A DNA stretch of 64,000 nucleotides, taken from NCBI GenBank assembly GCA_965261955.1, contig CBDHEM010000069.1, positions 1,240,001-1,304,000 of the forward strand. The letters run 5' to 3'. The notes beneath the pieces were generated by a model. That model saw only the letters and a program-made list of their open reading frames with translations. It was not told where the DNA came from and made no database searches. The position numbers and the translations under genes are program-made. Each line of letters opens with the position of its first letter. Position 1 is the stretch's first letter. The stretch is from JABAAI01 sp965261955 (GTDB lineage: Bacteria; Spirochaetota; Leptospiria; Leptospirales; Leptonemataceae). Shown here one piece after another: positions 36,780 through 45,605 of the stretch.

Positions 36780-37830
36780 AGGCTGGGATCCATCGTGAGC
36801 TTTGGTGGGTGAAACAAGCTAGAGTCGTGGGTAGAAAGGAAGATTTGATGGATAAAAACAAGCTTCGCTTGTTTTTACGATGGAAGCGGCGATTCTGGAA
36901 GGGTGCGGAAAAAGGCCTTTGTGTAGAGACGTTTTTTGTGAGGCTTATAATCATGGGCTTTGGCAGATAAAACAAGCTTTGTGGATAAAAATAAGCTTTG
37001 GTGGATAAAAATAAGCTTCACTTGTTTTTGTGATAGAAGCAGCGATTCTGGAAGGGTGCGGGGAAAGGCCCTTTGTGTAGAGACGTTTTTTGTGAGGCTT
37101 ATAATCATGGGCTTTGGCAGATAAAACAAGCTTTGCTTGTTTTTGTGATGGAAGCGGCGATTCTGGTGAGGACCGGGTTTTAGATAAAACAAGCTTTGGT
37201 GGATAAAACAAGCTAAAGTTGTGGGTAGAAATAGGCTTTGGTGGATAAAAACAAGCTTCACTTGTTTTTACGATTGAAGCGGCGATTCTGGAAGGGTGGG
37301 GAAAGAAGTCCTTTGTGTATGGGCGTTTTTTGTGAGGACCGGGATTTGGATAAAAACAGGATTTGGTGGGTAGAAACAGGATTTGGTAGATAAAACAAGC
37401 TTCGGTAGATAAGACAAGCTTTGTGTAGATAAAACAAGCCAAAGTTGTGGGTAGCAACAGGTTTTGGTAGATAAAACAAGCTTTGCTTGTTTTTGTGATG
37501 GAAGCGGCGATTCTGAAAGGGTGCGGGTTTTAGATAAAAACGGGCTTTGTGTAGATAAAACAGGTTAGAGTAGATAAAACAAGCTTCGCTTATTTTTGCG
37601 ATAGAAGCGGCGATTCTGGTAGGGTGCGGATTTCAGATAAAACGGGCTTTGTGTAGATAAAACAGGCTTCGCTTGTTTCCCATGTTGAGCCTTGCCTTTT
37701 TCGCGCCCTTAAAGTCGGGGGTTTGCTCCAGCAAAGCTACCACAGGTAAGTTCCCTTTAGGAAAGCCTACAAACACAAAGCCTTCCAAGATAACCTCCCA
37801 GCCCTCCCATGCCCAACCGTCCCTAACTTA
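36780..37830. repeat. Dense repeat cluster 2
   Basis: Seven anchors of the AAGCGGCGATTCTG family are visible at about 36884, 37037, 37152, 37277, 37502 and 37605, with a related unit at the left edge. Spacing is irregular (about 100-225 bp). Most carry the hairpin ACAAGC-TTC-GCTTGT followed by a T-run. A CTTTTTCGCGCCC / GCTCCAGCAAAGC hairpin unit closes the cluster at about 37690-37740. Minus-strand open frames are repeat-derived. Confidence 0.8.
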
Positions 37831-37892
37831 ACTTTTTGTAGTTGATATCTTGATTGTATTTCGTACAGTGCCATAGTGAGCTTGGTTTTTGA

Positions 37893-39200
37893 ATGATCAT
37901 TAAAAAATACATGGCGACATTGCGGATATTACGTTCAAACCGTTACCCCCTCTGGGCTTTACTCAAGCGTCTTTTTTTTGGTGGTGGTGACCTCAATTTG
38001 TGGTCTTTTGTGGAGTTGCTACTTGCCCTTATCCCTTTCCGGTTCTATATTTCCCCCCTATTGGGCTTGCTTTTTTTGGCTTTTTTCGTAGTACGTTGTA
38101 GCCCCAATAGTCAATACGCTCCCTTCCCCATCGCTGGCCTGGATGCCTTTGTGGTGAATGGTAACATGCAAGAAAACCTTATTTACACCTATGACGATAC
38201 CGGAGGCTTTGGTGTGGATGATGCCTCCCGTGATATGGGAGATAGCCGAGGGGTAGCGTTAGGAGATTTGGATGGAAATGGAAACTTGGATGCCTTTGTG
38301 GTGAATAGTAGCCAGCCCAACCGCCTCTACGTCAATGATGGGTCTGGAAACTTTACTGCCAGCGATATCCCTGCTTCTGGTACTCCGAGAGATAGCCAAG
38401 GCGTCTCGTTAAGAGATTTAGATGGGGATGGTGATTTGGATGCCTTTGTGGTGAATGATGGTCAAACAAACCGTATCTACACCAATGATGGGTCTGGAAA
38501 CTTTACTGCCAGCGATATCCCTGCTTCTGCGAGAGATAGTGCTGGGGTAGCGTTAGGAGATTTGGATGGGGATGGTGATTTGGATGCCTTTGTGGTGAAT
38601 GATGGCGATCTCAATCGCCTCTACGTCAATGATGGGTCTGGGTCTGCTGGAGGCTTTACTGTCAGCGATGCTCCCGGTTCTGCGAGAAATAGCGCTGGGG
38701 TAGCGTTAGGAGATTTGGATGGGGATGGTGATTTGGATGCCTTTGTGGTGAATGGAACCCCCACACCCACACCCACCATGTCCTCTCCCTCTCCCCAGCC
38801 CAATCGCCTCTACGTCAATGATGGGTCTGGAGGCTTTACTGTCAGCGATGCTCCCGGTTCTGCGAGAAATAGCGCTGGGGTAGCGTTAGGAGATTTGGAT
38901 GGGGATGGTGATTTGGATGCCTTTGTGGTGAATAATGGCCAGCTCAATCGCCTCTACCTCAATAATGGATCTGGAATCTTTACTGTCAGCGATGCTCCCG
39001 GTTCTGCGAGAAATAGCGCTGGGGTAGCGTTAGGAGATTTGGATGGGGATGGTAATTTGGATGCCTTTGTGGTGAATGATGGTCAAACAAACCGTATCTA
39101 CACCAATGACGGTACCGGAGGCTTTGGTGTGAGTGATGACCTCACTCGTGGGGGTTCTTCTAGCCGTGGGGTGTCCGTAGGTGATTTGCATGGACGTTGA
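37893..39200 (+). CDS. FG-GAP/VCBS-repeat lipoprotein
   Basis: The 435-residue product has a hydrophobic N-terminus ending in a lipobox-like FVVRC (near residue 71), and then about seven VCBS/FG-GAP units. Each contains a Ca-binding-like DLDGDGDLDAFVVN (six clear copies plus a first partial LDAFVVN) and a GVALGDLDG lead. The last unit ends abruptly at GDLHGR, suggesting C-terminal truncation. Units between 38511 and 39080 are almost identical at the DNA level, a sign of recent duplication. Likely displayed on the cell surface; binding partners are unknown. Confidence 0.8.
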   Translation: MIIKKYMATLRILRSNRYPLWALLKRLFFGGGDLNLWSFVELLLALIPFRFYISPLLGLLFLAFFVVRCSPNSQYAPFPIAGLDAFVVNGNMQENLIYTYDDTGGFGVDDASRDMGDSRGVALGDLDGNGNLDAFVVNSSQPNRLYVNDGSGNFTASDIPASGTPRDSQGVSLRDLDGDGDLDAFVVNDGQTNRIYTNDGSGNFTASDIPASARDSAGVALGDLDGDGDLDAFVVNDGDLNRLYVNDGSGSAGGFTVSDAPGSARNSAGVALGDLDGDGDLDAFVVNGTPTPTPTMSSPSPQPNRLYVNDGSGGFTVSDAPGSARNSAGVALGDLDGDGDLDAFVVNNGQLNRLYLNNGSGIFTVSDAPGSARNSAGVALGDLDGDGNLDAFVVNDGQTNRIYTNDGTGGFGVSDDLTRGGSSSRGVSVGDLHGR

Positions 39201-39307
39201 GCTTTTGGAAGATGGTATTTGCTCAGTTTGAAAATGCTTTAGCCTATAATTGTCTTTGTACAGTCTTGTTGGAGTATAGTTCTGTGTAGAGTTTCATATG
39301 AAGCTTC

Positions 39308-40240
39308 GTGTACATTTTAGTGTTTCGTAATTTGAGAGGCCTTTCTTTCCGGGAGCCAAAGAGGGGGGGCTGTTATTCTTTTATTTTTGTTTGTTTGATG
39401 GTGAGTCTTGGCTTTTTTCCTTCTTTTGCGGACCGTATTTACCTGAAAAAGGGAGGAGTGCTATGGGGTAAGCTCCTCAGCATAGATAATTTTCATTATA
39501 AATTTAAAAAGAAAGGCGGTCAGATAGTGGATGTCCCCAAATATGAGGTACGAACCGTTACCTTCTCCCATGATCAAAAGGAAAGGGGCTATGGTAGTTT
39601 TTTTATGCGCTTTCTTTTGGGGACGGGAGCCTCGGGGTATAATGTGACCCTGCAAAGTCAGCCGCGTAATCCTTCTAGTTCCATCATGGAAAGTGTGGTG
39701 AAGGCCCCGGACCCGCAGCTGCGTGTGGATATTGAAGCAGGCTGGATGGTCGTGGATGCTCATTTAGCCTTGGTTAGTGGCATAGAGCATACACACTCCA
39801 ATCTCGTGAATAAGCAAGAACCCAGTTATTTTTACCAGAGTTTGACGGCTGGATTGATCTATTATCTTCCTATTTCGGGTTCGTATTTTAACGGGACTCA
39901 TTTGAGTGTCCAAGCACGCCTGCCCATAAGCGGTTCTTTTCATTTTGATTCGGAGCTTTTTGGTCGGATTGATTTGCCTCTGGAAAGGGATGGCGTTGGC
40001 TTTGGTGTGAGCATAGCCACTAGGGAATGGTGTGGTTCAACTTTTTGTTGGGGAGTGGCCCTTACCTATAGTCGTGATAGTTTTGTCAGTCAACAGAAGA
40101 TAGTGCCGACATCACCATCAATACCACCAATAGTGGGGGGATTGCTGAATGTGAGGAATGCATCACTCCCTATAGCTGTTGTGAAAACGCAAGAAGAGAT
40201 TGAGTATATAGGGATCACTTTGAGTGTTTCGTACGACTAG
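39308..40240 (+). CDS. Putative outer-membrane protein with barrel-like strands
   Basis: The 310-residue product (GTG start) has a hydrophobic segment (FIFVCLMVSLGFFPSFADR) that fits a signal peptide; the ATG at 39398 (MVSLGFFPSFAD) is too close to the cleavage region to be a better start. The N-terminal part, YLKKGGVLWGKLLSIDNFHYKF and VPKYEVRTVTF, resembles the short beta-domain found in leptospiral exported proteins. It then becomes barrel-like (YQSLTAGLIYYLPIS, FGVSIATREWC, FCWGVALTYSRDSF, EYIGITLSVSYD). It may be a distant paralogue of the 4886 gene. It lies between two repeat clusters. Confidence 0.65.
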   Translation: MYILVFRNLRGLSFREPKRGGCYSFIFVCLMVSLGFFPSFADRIYLKKGGVLWGKLLSIDNFHYKFKKKGGQIVDVPKYEVRTVTFSHDQKERGYGSFFMRFLLGTGASGYNVTLQSQPRNPSSSIMESVVKAPDPQLRVDIEAGWMVVDAHLALVSGIEHTHSNLVNKQEPSYFYQSLTAGLIYYLPISGSYFNGTHLSVQARLPISGSFHFDSELFGRIDLPLERDGVGFGVSIATREWCGSTFCWGVALTYSRDSFVSQQKIVPTSPSIPPIVGGLLNVRNASLPIAVVKTQEEIEYIGITLSVSYD

Positions 40241-40254
40241 TCGTTTTGTTTGTC

Positions 40255-41350
40255 ATAGATAAAAATAAGTTAGAGTCGTGGATAAAAACAAGCTTTGTGT
40301 AGATAAAACAGGCTTTGGTGGAGAAAAACAAGATTCGCTTATTTTTGCGATGGAAGCGGCGATTCTGGAAGGGTGCGGAAAAAGGCCCTTTGTGTAGAGG
40401 CGTTTATTGTGAGGCTTACACTCATGGGCTTTGGCAGATAAAACAAGCCAAAGTTGTGGGTAGAAACAGGTTTTGGTAGAGAAAACAAGCTTCGCTTATT
40501 TTTGCGATGGAAGTGGCGTTTTTCAGAAGGATGTGGGAAAAAGGCCTTTTGTGTAGGAGCGTTTATTGTGAGGCTTACAATCACGGATTTTGGTGGATAA
40601 AACAAGCCAAAGTTGTGGGTAGAAACAGGTTTTGGTAGAGAAAACAAGCTTCGCTTATTTTTGCGATGGAAGTGGCGTTTTTCAGAAGGATGTGGGAAAA
40701 AGGCCTTTTGTGTAGGAGCGTTTATTGTGAGGCTTACAATCACGGGCTTTGGTGGATAAAAACAAGCTTTGCTTGTTTTTGCGATGGAAGCGGCGATTTT
40801 CAGAAGGATGTGGGAAAAAGGCCCTTTGTGTAGGAGCGTTTTTTATGAGGCTTACAATCACGGGCTTTGGTGGATAAAACAAGCCAAAGTTGTGGGTAGA
40901 AACAGGTTTTGGTGGATAAAAACAAGCTTCGCTTATTTTTGTGATGGAATCGGCGATTTGGGAAGGGTGCGGGGAAAGGCCCTTTGTGTAGAGACGTTTT
41001 TTGTGTGGCTTACAATCACAGGCTTTGGATAGGAGAAGCTTCCTGATTTTTTGTCATAGATAAAAATAAGCCTTACTTGTTTCCCACGTGGAAGCCTCAC
41101 CTTTTTTGCGCCCTTAAAATCGCGAGATTTGCCTCAGCAAAGCTTTCTTTGGGTAAACCCTATCAACGTAAATCTTCCCAAGAGAACCTCCCAGCTTCGC
41201 CTGTTTCTCATTGGAACCTTGTCTTTTTTGCGCCCTTAAAATCGGGGGCTTTGCCTCAGCAAAGCCTCCCTTACATAGGCAAACTTTCCACTTGTAAAGC
41301 TTTCCAATAGAACAACGCTACCAATCGCAAAGCTTACCACGAACGCCTCC
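40255..41350. repeat. Dense repeat cluster 3
   Basis: Anchors of the AAGCGGCGATT / AAGTGGCGTTT family lie at about 40354, 40511, 40670, 40790 and 40948. Two adjacent units (40511, 40670) are 159 bp apart and almost identical. Hairpin units of the GCTTTGCCTCAGCAAAGC family follow at about 41098-41147 and 41217-41271. The minus-strand frames at 40339-40743 and 40682-40882 are built from the units. No gene is supported. Confidence 0.8.
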
Positions 41351-41353
41351 CAA

Positions 41354-41525
41354 CGCAAAACATGCCATGTAAAAGAAGTTTCATCTTTGAGATTATTTCC
41401 AGAAATATAATGTAGTCAGTGATCAGTCTTTTCGTGACTGTTTTTCTATTTCGGATATTCGCGATGCTGTGATCTATCATCAAAGCTATTTGAATTTGGA
41501 AAAGAAAACAAGGCCAACAGTCCCT
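41354..41525 (+). pseudogene. Truncated copy of the PD-(D/E)XK-like gene
   Basis: ACGCAAAACATGCCATG then AAGAAGTTTCATCTTT through TATTTGAATTTGGAAAAG matches 33567-33715 of the intact gene closely, but with an early TAA after ATG, single-base indels and no downstream part. Both ends are missing. It shows that the gene was duplicated, with the copies now about 7.8 kb apart. Confidence 0.85.
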
Positions 41526-41614
41526 TTATATGCACTCTAAAAAAACAGAAGGCTACTTTCAAAATGTAAAATAGAGTCGTTTCTTTATAAGCACTGAAAA
41601 TCCTTGTCGATGGG

Positions 41615-41824
41615 ATGGATCAGAGATTGAAATTGGGTGATCGCTTCATTCTAAAAAGGCCTACCTTTCTGTACAAGGGCATCTTTGTTCTTCAGGGTAG
41701 CACAGTTGAGATTAAAGAGATTGGTCCAAAAATCACCGTGGAATGGTACGATCGAGAAGGTAATCCCCACCTCATTGACAATATTCAGCCAAAAGAACTT
41801 GAGCAAGAAAAAGATTCTTTTTAA
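41615..41824 (+). CDS. Small conserved-looking protein (69 aa), unknown function
   Basis: ATG 41615 opens MDQRLKLGDRFILKRPTF; the product is charged and mixed beta (YKGIFVLQGSTVEIKEIGPK, ITVEWYDREGN), compatible with a small SH3- or KOW-like fold, but no family is recognised. It is followed 58 bp later by the lipoprotein-like gene at 41883. No overlap with repeats. Confidence 0.5.
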   Translation: MDQRLKLGDRFILKRPTFLYKGIFVLQGSTVEIKEIGPKITVEWYDREGNPHLIDNIQPKELEQEKDSF

Positions 41825-41882
41825 ACAGCAATCTTTACGCCCACTGCTTAAAAAAAACACGATTCAACCCGAGAATAAGGAC

Positions 41883-42749
41883 ATGCGTGGTTTATATCTC
41901 AACTATAGCGTTGCCTTTAGCATATTTGTCTGTTCCTGCCTAGAATGTGGTGGTGGTAGTTTTGGAAAGCTTCTAAATAAAGATCATAATGTTCAAATAT
42001 TCCTTGTAGATGGAAGTGATGCCCCTCTGGGAGATAAAGCAGACCGTATTTCCTCTTCCAAATCATTTCCTGAAAATCTTAAACCGGAAGAAATGGGAGT
42101 CATATTGGAAGGGTTACGCTATTTTAATTACAGAATTTTTTCTGTGAAATCAAGGCCCGTTTTTTATGAAAAAGACATTCAATACCTTGTTCCTCGCCTT
42201 ATGAAGACTCTTCCAAGGGTGAGAAAGGGACAGCGTATATTTCTTGTACACAGAGATATGCCACCCGGCAACCTCATTCGCACAAGCCTGAGAAATACCA
42301 TGCTACTTTGGAACGATAAAAATGGTCTCAATATACTTTTTGGTGAGATACGTAGTCTACTCCTGTCAAAAAACCTAGTATATCCCAATGCAAGTTGGAC
42401 AGAAGCTACAGAAATTGATATGGATAATCCAGCTGCTGGTATTTCCTTGGAGATTAAAGAGCCTTATGAAAGAAAAGAATTAGATGGTCTTGAGTATAGC
42501 ACGTGGGTTTTCATTCCTTTGCGGAAAATACCTCTTTTGCTAAAGAAAAAAATAGAACGCCAAAGACAACAAGAGCGATTGAAAGATGGGATAGAAAAAA
42601 CTGATGAGATAGAAAAAGCTAAGGAACAGTATACAAAGGATGCCGAACCAAGTACTGAAACAAATATAAAAGAAGATAAAACCGAACGTGCGGAGACAAG
42701 CCCAAAACCATCATCAAGTCACCAGAAAAGCTCTATAAAAGGCAGATAA
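41883..42749 (+). CDS. Putative exported lipoprotein, unknown function
   Basis: From ATG 41883 (MRGLYLNYSVAFSIFVCSCLECGGG) the product is 288 residues, with a signal segment and Cys residues that could form a lipobox (FVCSC or SCLEC). The middle has VRKGQRIFLVHRDMPPGNLIR and LRNTMLLWNDKNGLNILFGEI. The C-terminal 60 residues are Lys/Glu/Ser-rich and low-complexity. No domain is recognised. The frame is open from 41685, but that part is a shadow of the 69-aa gene. A MITE abuts its stop codon. Confidence 0.65.
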   Translation: MRGLYLNYSVAFSIFVCSCLECGGGSFGKLLNKDHNVQIFLVDGSDAPLGDKADRISSSKSFPENLKPEEMGVILEGLRYFNYRIFSVKSRPVFYEKDIQYLVPRLMKTLPRVRKGQRIFLVHRDMPPGNLIRTSLRNTMLLWNDKNGLNILFGEIRSLLLSKNLVYPNASWTEATEIDMDNPAAGISLEIKEPYERKELDGLEYSTWVFIPLRKIPLLLKKKIERQRQQERLKDGIEKTDEIEKAKEQYTKDAEPSTETNIKEDKTERAETSPKPSSSHQKSSIKGR

Positions 42750-42755
42750 ATTCAT

Positions 42756-42858
42756 GGGGTCTGTTGCGAAACGTAAATAATTGCAAATTAGGGTGCTATG
42801 AATTGCCGATTTAAAGTATTCTAGACAGGAATTTTTTTGTGTTTTTTGTAACAACCTC
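42756..42858. mobile_element. MITE of the GGGACTGTT family, copy f
   Basis: About 103 bp with ends GGGGTCTGTTGCGAAACGT and TTTTGTAACAACCTC, with the core GGTGCTATGAATTGCCGATTTAAAG. It starts 7 bp after the preceding gene's stop. Confidence 0.75.
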
Positions 42859-42971
42859 TCGATAAAAAAAACAAAAGCGAAAGCAAAGAAAACGAGAATA
42901 CCTTATGTCAGTAAAATTTCCTAAAACTTCTTGTTTACTCTGTAGCCAGATCAAGTCTGGATGAAGTACTT

Positions 42972-43970
42972 ATGCATTCATTTCTACCCAGAGAAAAGTA
43001 TCGAAGCTGGTTTCCACATGGTTTCAGCTTACTAAATATTAAAGGAACACAGACACGTTTACTTTTAGAAAAGCATGTGAGAGAGACGTTCTCGGATGCT
43101 GGCTATAAAGAAGTTACCTTACCTTCTTTTGATTATTTCGAGACCTTTCAAATCGCAACTCGTCATGCAAAAAATAATCCTACCTTCCAATTGCGCGGTA
43201 GGGAGGATGAGCAATTAACTGTAAGTTCTGATCTGACTGTTCAATTAATTAAAGCCGCCGCCAACGGATACCTAGGCCACCTAGCCAAAAGCCCTTCCCA
43301 AGTAAAAGACGCTCGCTTCTCCTACATACAACCCGTTTTTCATGATCGCCCGTGGGGTTCAGGGGGTAGACGTGCAGTACTACAGGCTGGTGTGGAACTC
43401 ATTAACTATACAACTAAAAATCGTATAGACCACGTGAAAGAGATTTTACAGCTAGCCAAAAAATGTGCTTCCATAAAGGATATCAAATCTCATATTCTCT
43501 ATGGTGATGTACGCGTTGTAGAAAAGATTTGTGAAAAAATCCCTACACGTTTTCGTTCTGAACTATCCTTGGCCTTTCATAAAAAAGATACGGCCGTCAT
43601 TCGTGATATTTGCATAAAGGCAAAGATAGAAAAACCATATAAAGAGATTCTGACAGAGCTGCCCCTTATCTTTGGAGATAAAAATTCAATAGAGGAATTA
43701 AAAAAGCTTTGTAAAGACCAGCCTGAGATTTGTTCTCTCTTTGACGAAGCTAAACACATAGAGGGAGTTACATTCGATTTTAGCCTTGTTTTAGAACTCA
43801 CTTATTATACTGGTCCTGTATTCGAAGCTTATATAACTGAAGAAAGTGAAAAGGTATTTACAGGGGGGGTATATGATTCCCTGTTTGGTGAGTTTTCTGA
43901 CTCGAGGGAGTGTTCTGCTTGTGGATTTGCACTAGACCTTTCCCTCATGATAGAAAAACTAACAATGTAA
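42972..43970 (+). CDS. hisZ: ATP phosphoribosyltransferase regulatory subunit HisZ
   Basis: The 332-residue protein is a HisRS-like paralogue: LPSFDYFETFQIATRH, then QLTVSSDLTVQLIKAAANGYL (class II aaRS motif 2-like region), RFSYIQPVFHDRPWGSGGRRAVLQAGVELI, and EAYITEESEKVFTGGVYDSLF near the C-terminus. It lacks the anticodon-binding domain, and its length fits HisZ rather than HisS. HisZ activates short HisG in histidine synthesis. It is followed 43 bp later by purA, an order I associate with Leptospira. Confidence 0.88.
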   Translation: MHSFLPREKYRSWFPHGFSLLNIKGTQTRLLLEKHVRETFSDAGYKEVTLPSFDYFETFQIATRHAKNNPTFQLRGREDEQLTVSSDLTVQLIKAAANGYLGHLAKSPSQVKDARFSYIQPVFHDRPWGSGGRRAVLQAGVELINYTTKNRIDHVKEILQLAKKCASIKDIKSHILYGDVRVVEKICEKIPTRFRSELSLAFHKKDTAVIRDICIKAKIEKPYKEILTELPLIFGDKNSIEELKKLCKDQPEICSLFDEAKHIEGVTFDFSLVLELTYYTGPVFEAYITEESEKVFTGGVYDSLFGEFSDSRECSACGFALDLSLMIEKLTM

Positions 43971-44013
43971 TCATGCAAAATTCCCTTTTTACACTTGATT
44001 ATGGAGGTATGGT

Positions 44014-45285
44014 ATGAATGCAAAGCTAGTTGTCGGTACACAATGGGGAGATGAGGGTAAAGCCAAGTTTATTGACTATCTAAGCAAATCCATAGATATT
44101 ATTGTGCGTTATCAGGGAGGAGCGAACGCTGGGCATACTGTTAAGATAGGTGATGAAACTTATATCTTTCATTTAATACCCAGTGGCATTTTGTATCCGG
44201 AAACAATTTGTGTTTTGGGTAATGGCGTCGTTATTGATCCACAAGCCTTTATAGAAGAACTAGATTACCTTAAAGAAAGAGGGTTTGAGCAAGCCGAAGA
44301 ACGCATCATTATTTCTGATCTAGCTCATATTGTACTTCCCATTCATCGTAGTATGGATAAGGCCGCGGAAGAATTAGCTGGTGAAAAAAAAATTGGGACA
44401 ACCCTACGTGGCATTGGAATGTGCTATGGAGATAAAATAGGCCGCGTGGGTTTACGCATTGCAGATATTCTGGATGAGAGTAAAATAGCCGATCGCGTAG
44501 AGTCAATTTTAGAAGCGAAAGGCTCTGTTTTACAAAAAATATATAATATCCATGACACACAAAAAGAAGCCATTCAACAAGAAATACTTTCGTTTAGTCA
44601 GAGAGTTAAGCCACTAGTCAGAAATACCTCGCTCTACTTGAATCAAGCCCTTGAAGCAGGTAAACGGGTCTTACTGGAAGGGGCACAGGGAACGGGACTA
44701 GATGTCGATTTTGGTACCTATCCCTATGTGACCTCTAGTAATACAACAACAGGAGGAGCGATTACAGGAAGTGGGATTTCTCTTCAACATATAGGTGATG
44801 TCATTGGTATTTGTAAGGCCTATATTTCCCGTGTGGGAGAAGGTCCATTTCCTACCGAGCTCCATGGAGAAGAAGGAGAAAAATTACGTCGCATCGGTAG
44901 TGAATTTGGTGCCACGACAGGGAGACCCCGACGCTGTGGCTGGTTTGATGTAGAATTATTACGTCATGCCGCTCGTGTAAATGGGCTAACAGGTTTGGCT
45001 CTAACAAAAATCGATATCTTTTCTGAATATAAAGAAGTCAAAATAGGGGTGGCTTACAAGAAAGCTGGGGAGCGACTGGAGGCCTTTCCAGCTACCGGCT
45101 ACGACCAGTTGGAAGTGGAGTATGAAACCCTTCCCGGATGGGAAACGGATATTCGCAACGCTCGAAAGCTTTCTGATTTACCCAAAGCTTGTCGGGCCTA
45201 CATCGATCGTGTTGTAGAGCTAGTTGATGTCCCTGTGAAATTTATATCTGTTGGCCCAGGTCGAGAAGATACCATAGTCGTCTAA
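44014..45285 (+). CDS. purA: Adenylosuccinate synthetase
   Basis: The 423-residue protein has the GTP/IMP-site start VVGTQWGDEGKAKFIDYLS, RYQGGANAGHTV, GTTLRGIGMCYGDK, LLEGAQGTGLDVDFGTYPYVTSSNTT and the C-terminal VGPGREDTIVV. It joins Asp to IMP using GTP in AMP synthesis. The Gly-Lys of the catalytic P-loop (GDEGKAK) is present. A good ATGGAGG Shine-Dalgarno precedes the ATG. Confidence 0.97.
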   Translation: MNAKLVVGTQWGDEGKAKFIDYLSKSIDIIVRYQGGANAGHTVKIGDETYIFHLIPSGILYPETICVLGNGVVIDPQAFIEELDYLKERGFEQAEERIIISDLAHIVLPIHRSMDKAAEELAGEKKIGTTLRGIGMCYGDKIGRVGLRIADILDESKIADRVESILEAKGSVLQKIYNIHDTQKEAIQQEILSFSQRVKPLVRNTSLYLNQALEAGKRVLLEGAQGTGLDVDFGTYPYVTSSNTTTGGAITGSGISLQHIGDVIGICKAYISRVGEGPFPTELHGEEGEKLRRIGSEFGATTGRPRRCGWFDVELLRHAARVNGLTGLALTKIDIFSEYKEVKIGVAYKKAGERLEAFPATGYDQLEVEYETLPGWETDIRNARKLSDLPKACRAYIDRVVELVDVPVKFISVGPGREDTIVV

Positions 45286-45605
45286 TGGAGGCTGACAGTA
45301 ATACTCCAAAAAATATCACAAAGAAGTCTCAGCTTAGCTATAAACAATTCTACATAAATCAAAACTGTTGCAATTACGCTCATTTTGCAACAGTTCTACA
45401 GTGGAAGGCGTGGAGTCTCATATGGTAGACTTTCTTAGCAGTCTTTCTTAGTAGGCCTTTCCTAAAGCAAAGCCTACTATTTTACGGCCACGAAAAAAAA
45501 CAGCACTCTATTATGGACAAAACAAACCAAGATTATTTTTACGATTAGAACAGTGCTTTTTTTGGGAGAGGGACTTTGCTTTAATAGTGATCATAAAGTG
45601 ATAAG
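45286..45605. other. Intergenic gap with a MITE end remnant
   Basis: A fragment GCTCATTTTGCAACAGTTC at about 45375-45393 matches the right end of the GGGACTGTT MITEs. A faint hairpin-repeat remnant (CCTAAAGCAAAGCC) lies at about 45465. No gene is seen. Confidence 0.55.

Noticed and set aside
36745..37479. Overlapping minus-strand ORFs of 73-168 codons
   Set aside because: They are composed of the hairpin repeat units; reading frames change between units because spacing is irregular, and there is no start context or domain.
40339..40882. Minus-strand ORFs with repeated peptide blocks
   Set aside because: Two adjacent units happen to be 159 bp apart and so stay in frame; the same sequence elsewhere is out of frame, so coding is unlikely.
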